13,688 nt of DNA from Christensenella sp. UBA7707. Its GTDB lineage: Bacteria > Bacillota > Clostridia > Christensenellales > CAG-138. The notes below the pieces were generated by a model. The model saw only the letters and a list, made by a program, of their open reading frames with translations. It was not told where the DNA came from and searched no databases. The position numbers and the translations under genes were made by a program. Below, one piece after another: positions 13,647 to 13,688 of this stretch. The stretch lies in contig DLFZ01000122.1 of NCBI GenBank assembly GCA_002482435.1, positions 1 to 13,688 on the forward strand, given 5' to 3'. Position 1 is the stretch's first letter; every line of letters starts with the position of its first letter.

Positions 13647-13688
13647 ACCATTTCTAATACTTGCGCTTACAACGCCATTTTATTCCTT

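Noticed and set aside
13654..13688. Possible C-terminal end (IKWRCKRKY then TAG) of a - strand gene entering from the right
   Set aside because: It lies sensibly before the terminator at 13611-13646, but only eleven codons are visible, too few to support a feature.
1..13688. CRISPR array, insertion sequence, integrase, tRNA or phage genes
   Set aside because: No regularly spaced repeats, transposase motifs, terminal inverted repeats or cloverleaf were found on either strand.

Overview
The window looks like chromosomal DNA of a Clostridia-type Firmicute with a moderately high GC content, roughly half. The evidence is the order rodA, spoIVFA-like, spoIVFB-like, a TIGR03960 radical SAM gene, a TIGR03936/DUF2344 gene and an RNase E/G gene, which I recall as a conserved clostridial neighbourhood. 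GGAGG-type ribosome binding sites and a lipobox protein agree with this. The exact lineage cannot be set from this sequence.

Left edge (1-461): the 3' end of an ABC exporter gene on the + strand, closed by a perfect 17-bp hairpin that can terminate transcription from both sides. Main block (492-9097, - strand): eight tightly packed genes read from right to left. They are a sugar-type substrate-binding lipoprotein, RodA, a SpoIVFA-like membrane protein, a SpoIVFB-like M50 protease, a TIGR03960 radical SAM enzyme, its DUF2344 partner (23-bp overlap), RNase E/G and a GNAT acetyltransferase. Every gap is under 80 bp and the only clear terminator lies after the last gene, so this is probably one transcription unit linking cell-wall elongation, intramembrane proteolysis and RNA processing. 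The usual rplU-rpmA genes do not follow the RNase gene.

Middle (9281-11408): pgi stands alone on the - strand with its own hairpin. Divergent from it is a small membrane-anchored protein with a carboxypeptidase-regulatory-like fold. Right part (11465-12745): a DUF3810 membrane metallopeptidase-like gene with an extended -10 promoter and a strong bidirectional terminator. Right end (12793-13574, - strand): the wreck of a P1B-type heavy-metal ATPase with two homopolymer frameshifts, a large internal deletion and no N-terminus, next to a terminator belonging to a gene outside the window.

There is no CRISPR array, tRNA, rRNA, insertion sequence or obvious phage or defence cassette. The most notable signals are two genes (SpoIVFB-like and the carboxypeptidase-regulatory-like protein) whose good Shine-Dalgarno sequences point at ATA and ACG codons instead of ATG, the lipoprotein gene heading the rodA operon, and the poorly understood TIGR03960/TIGR03936 pair.
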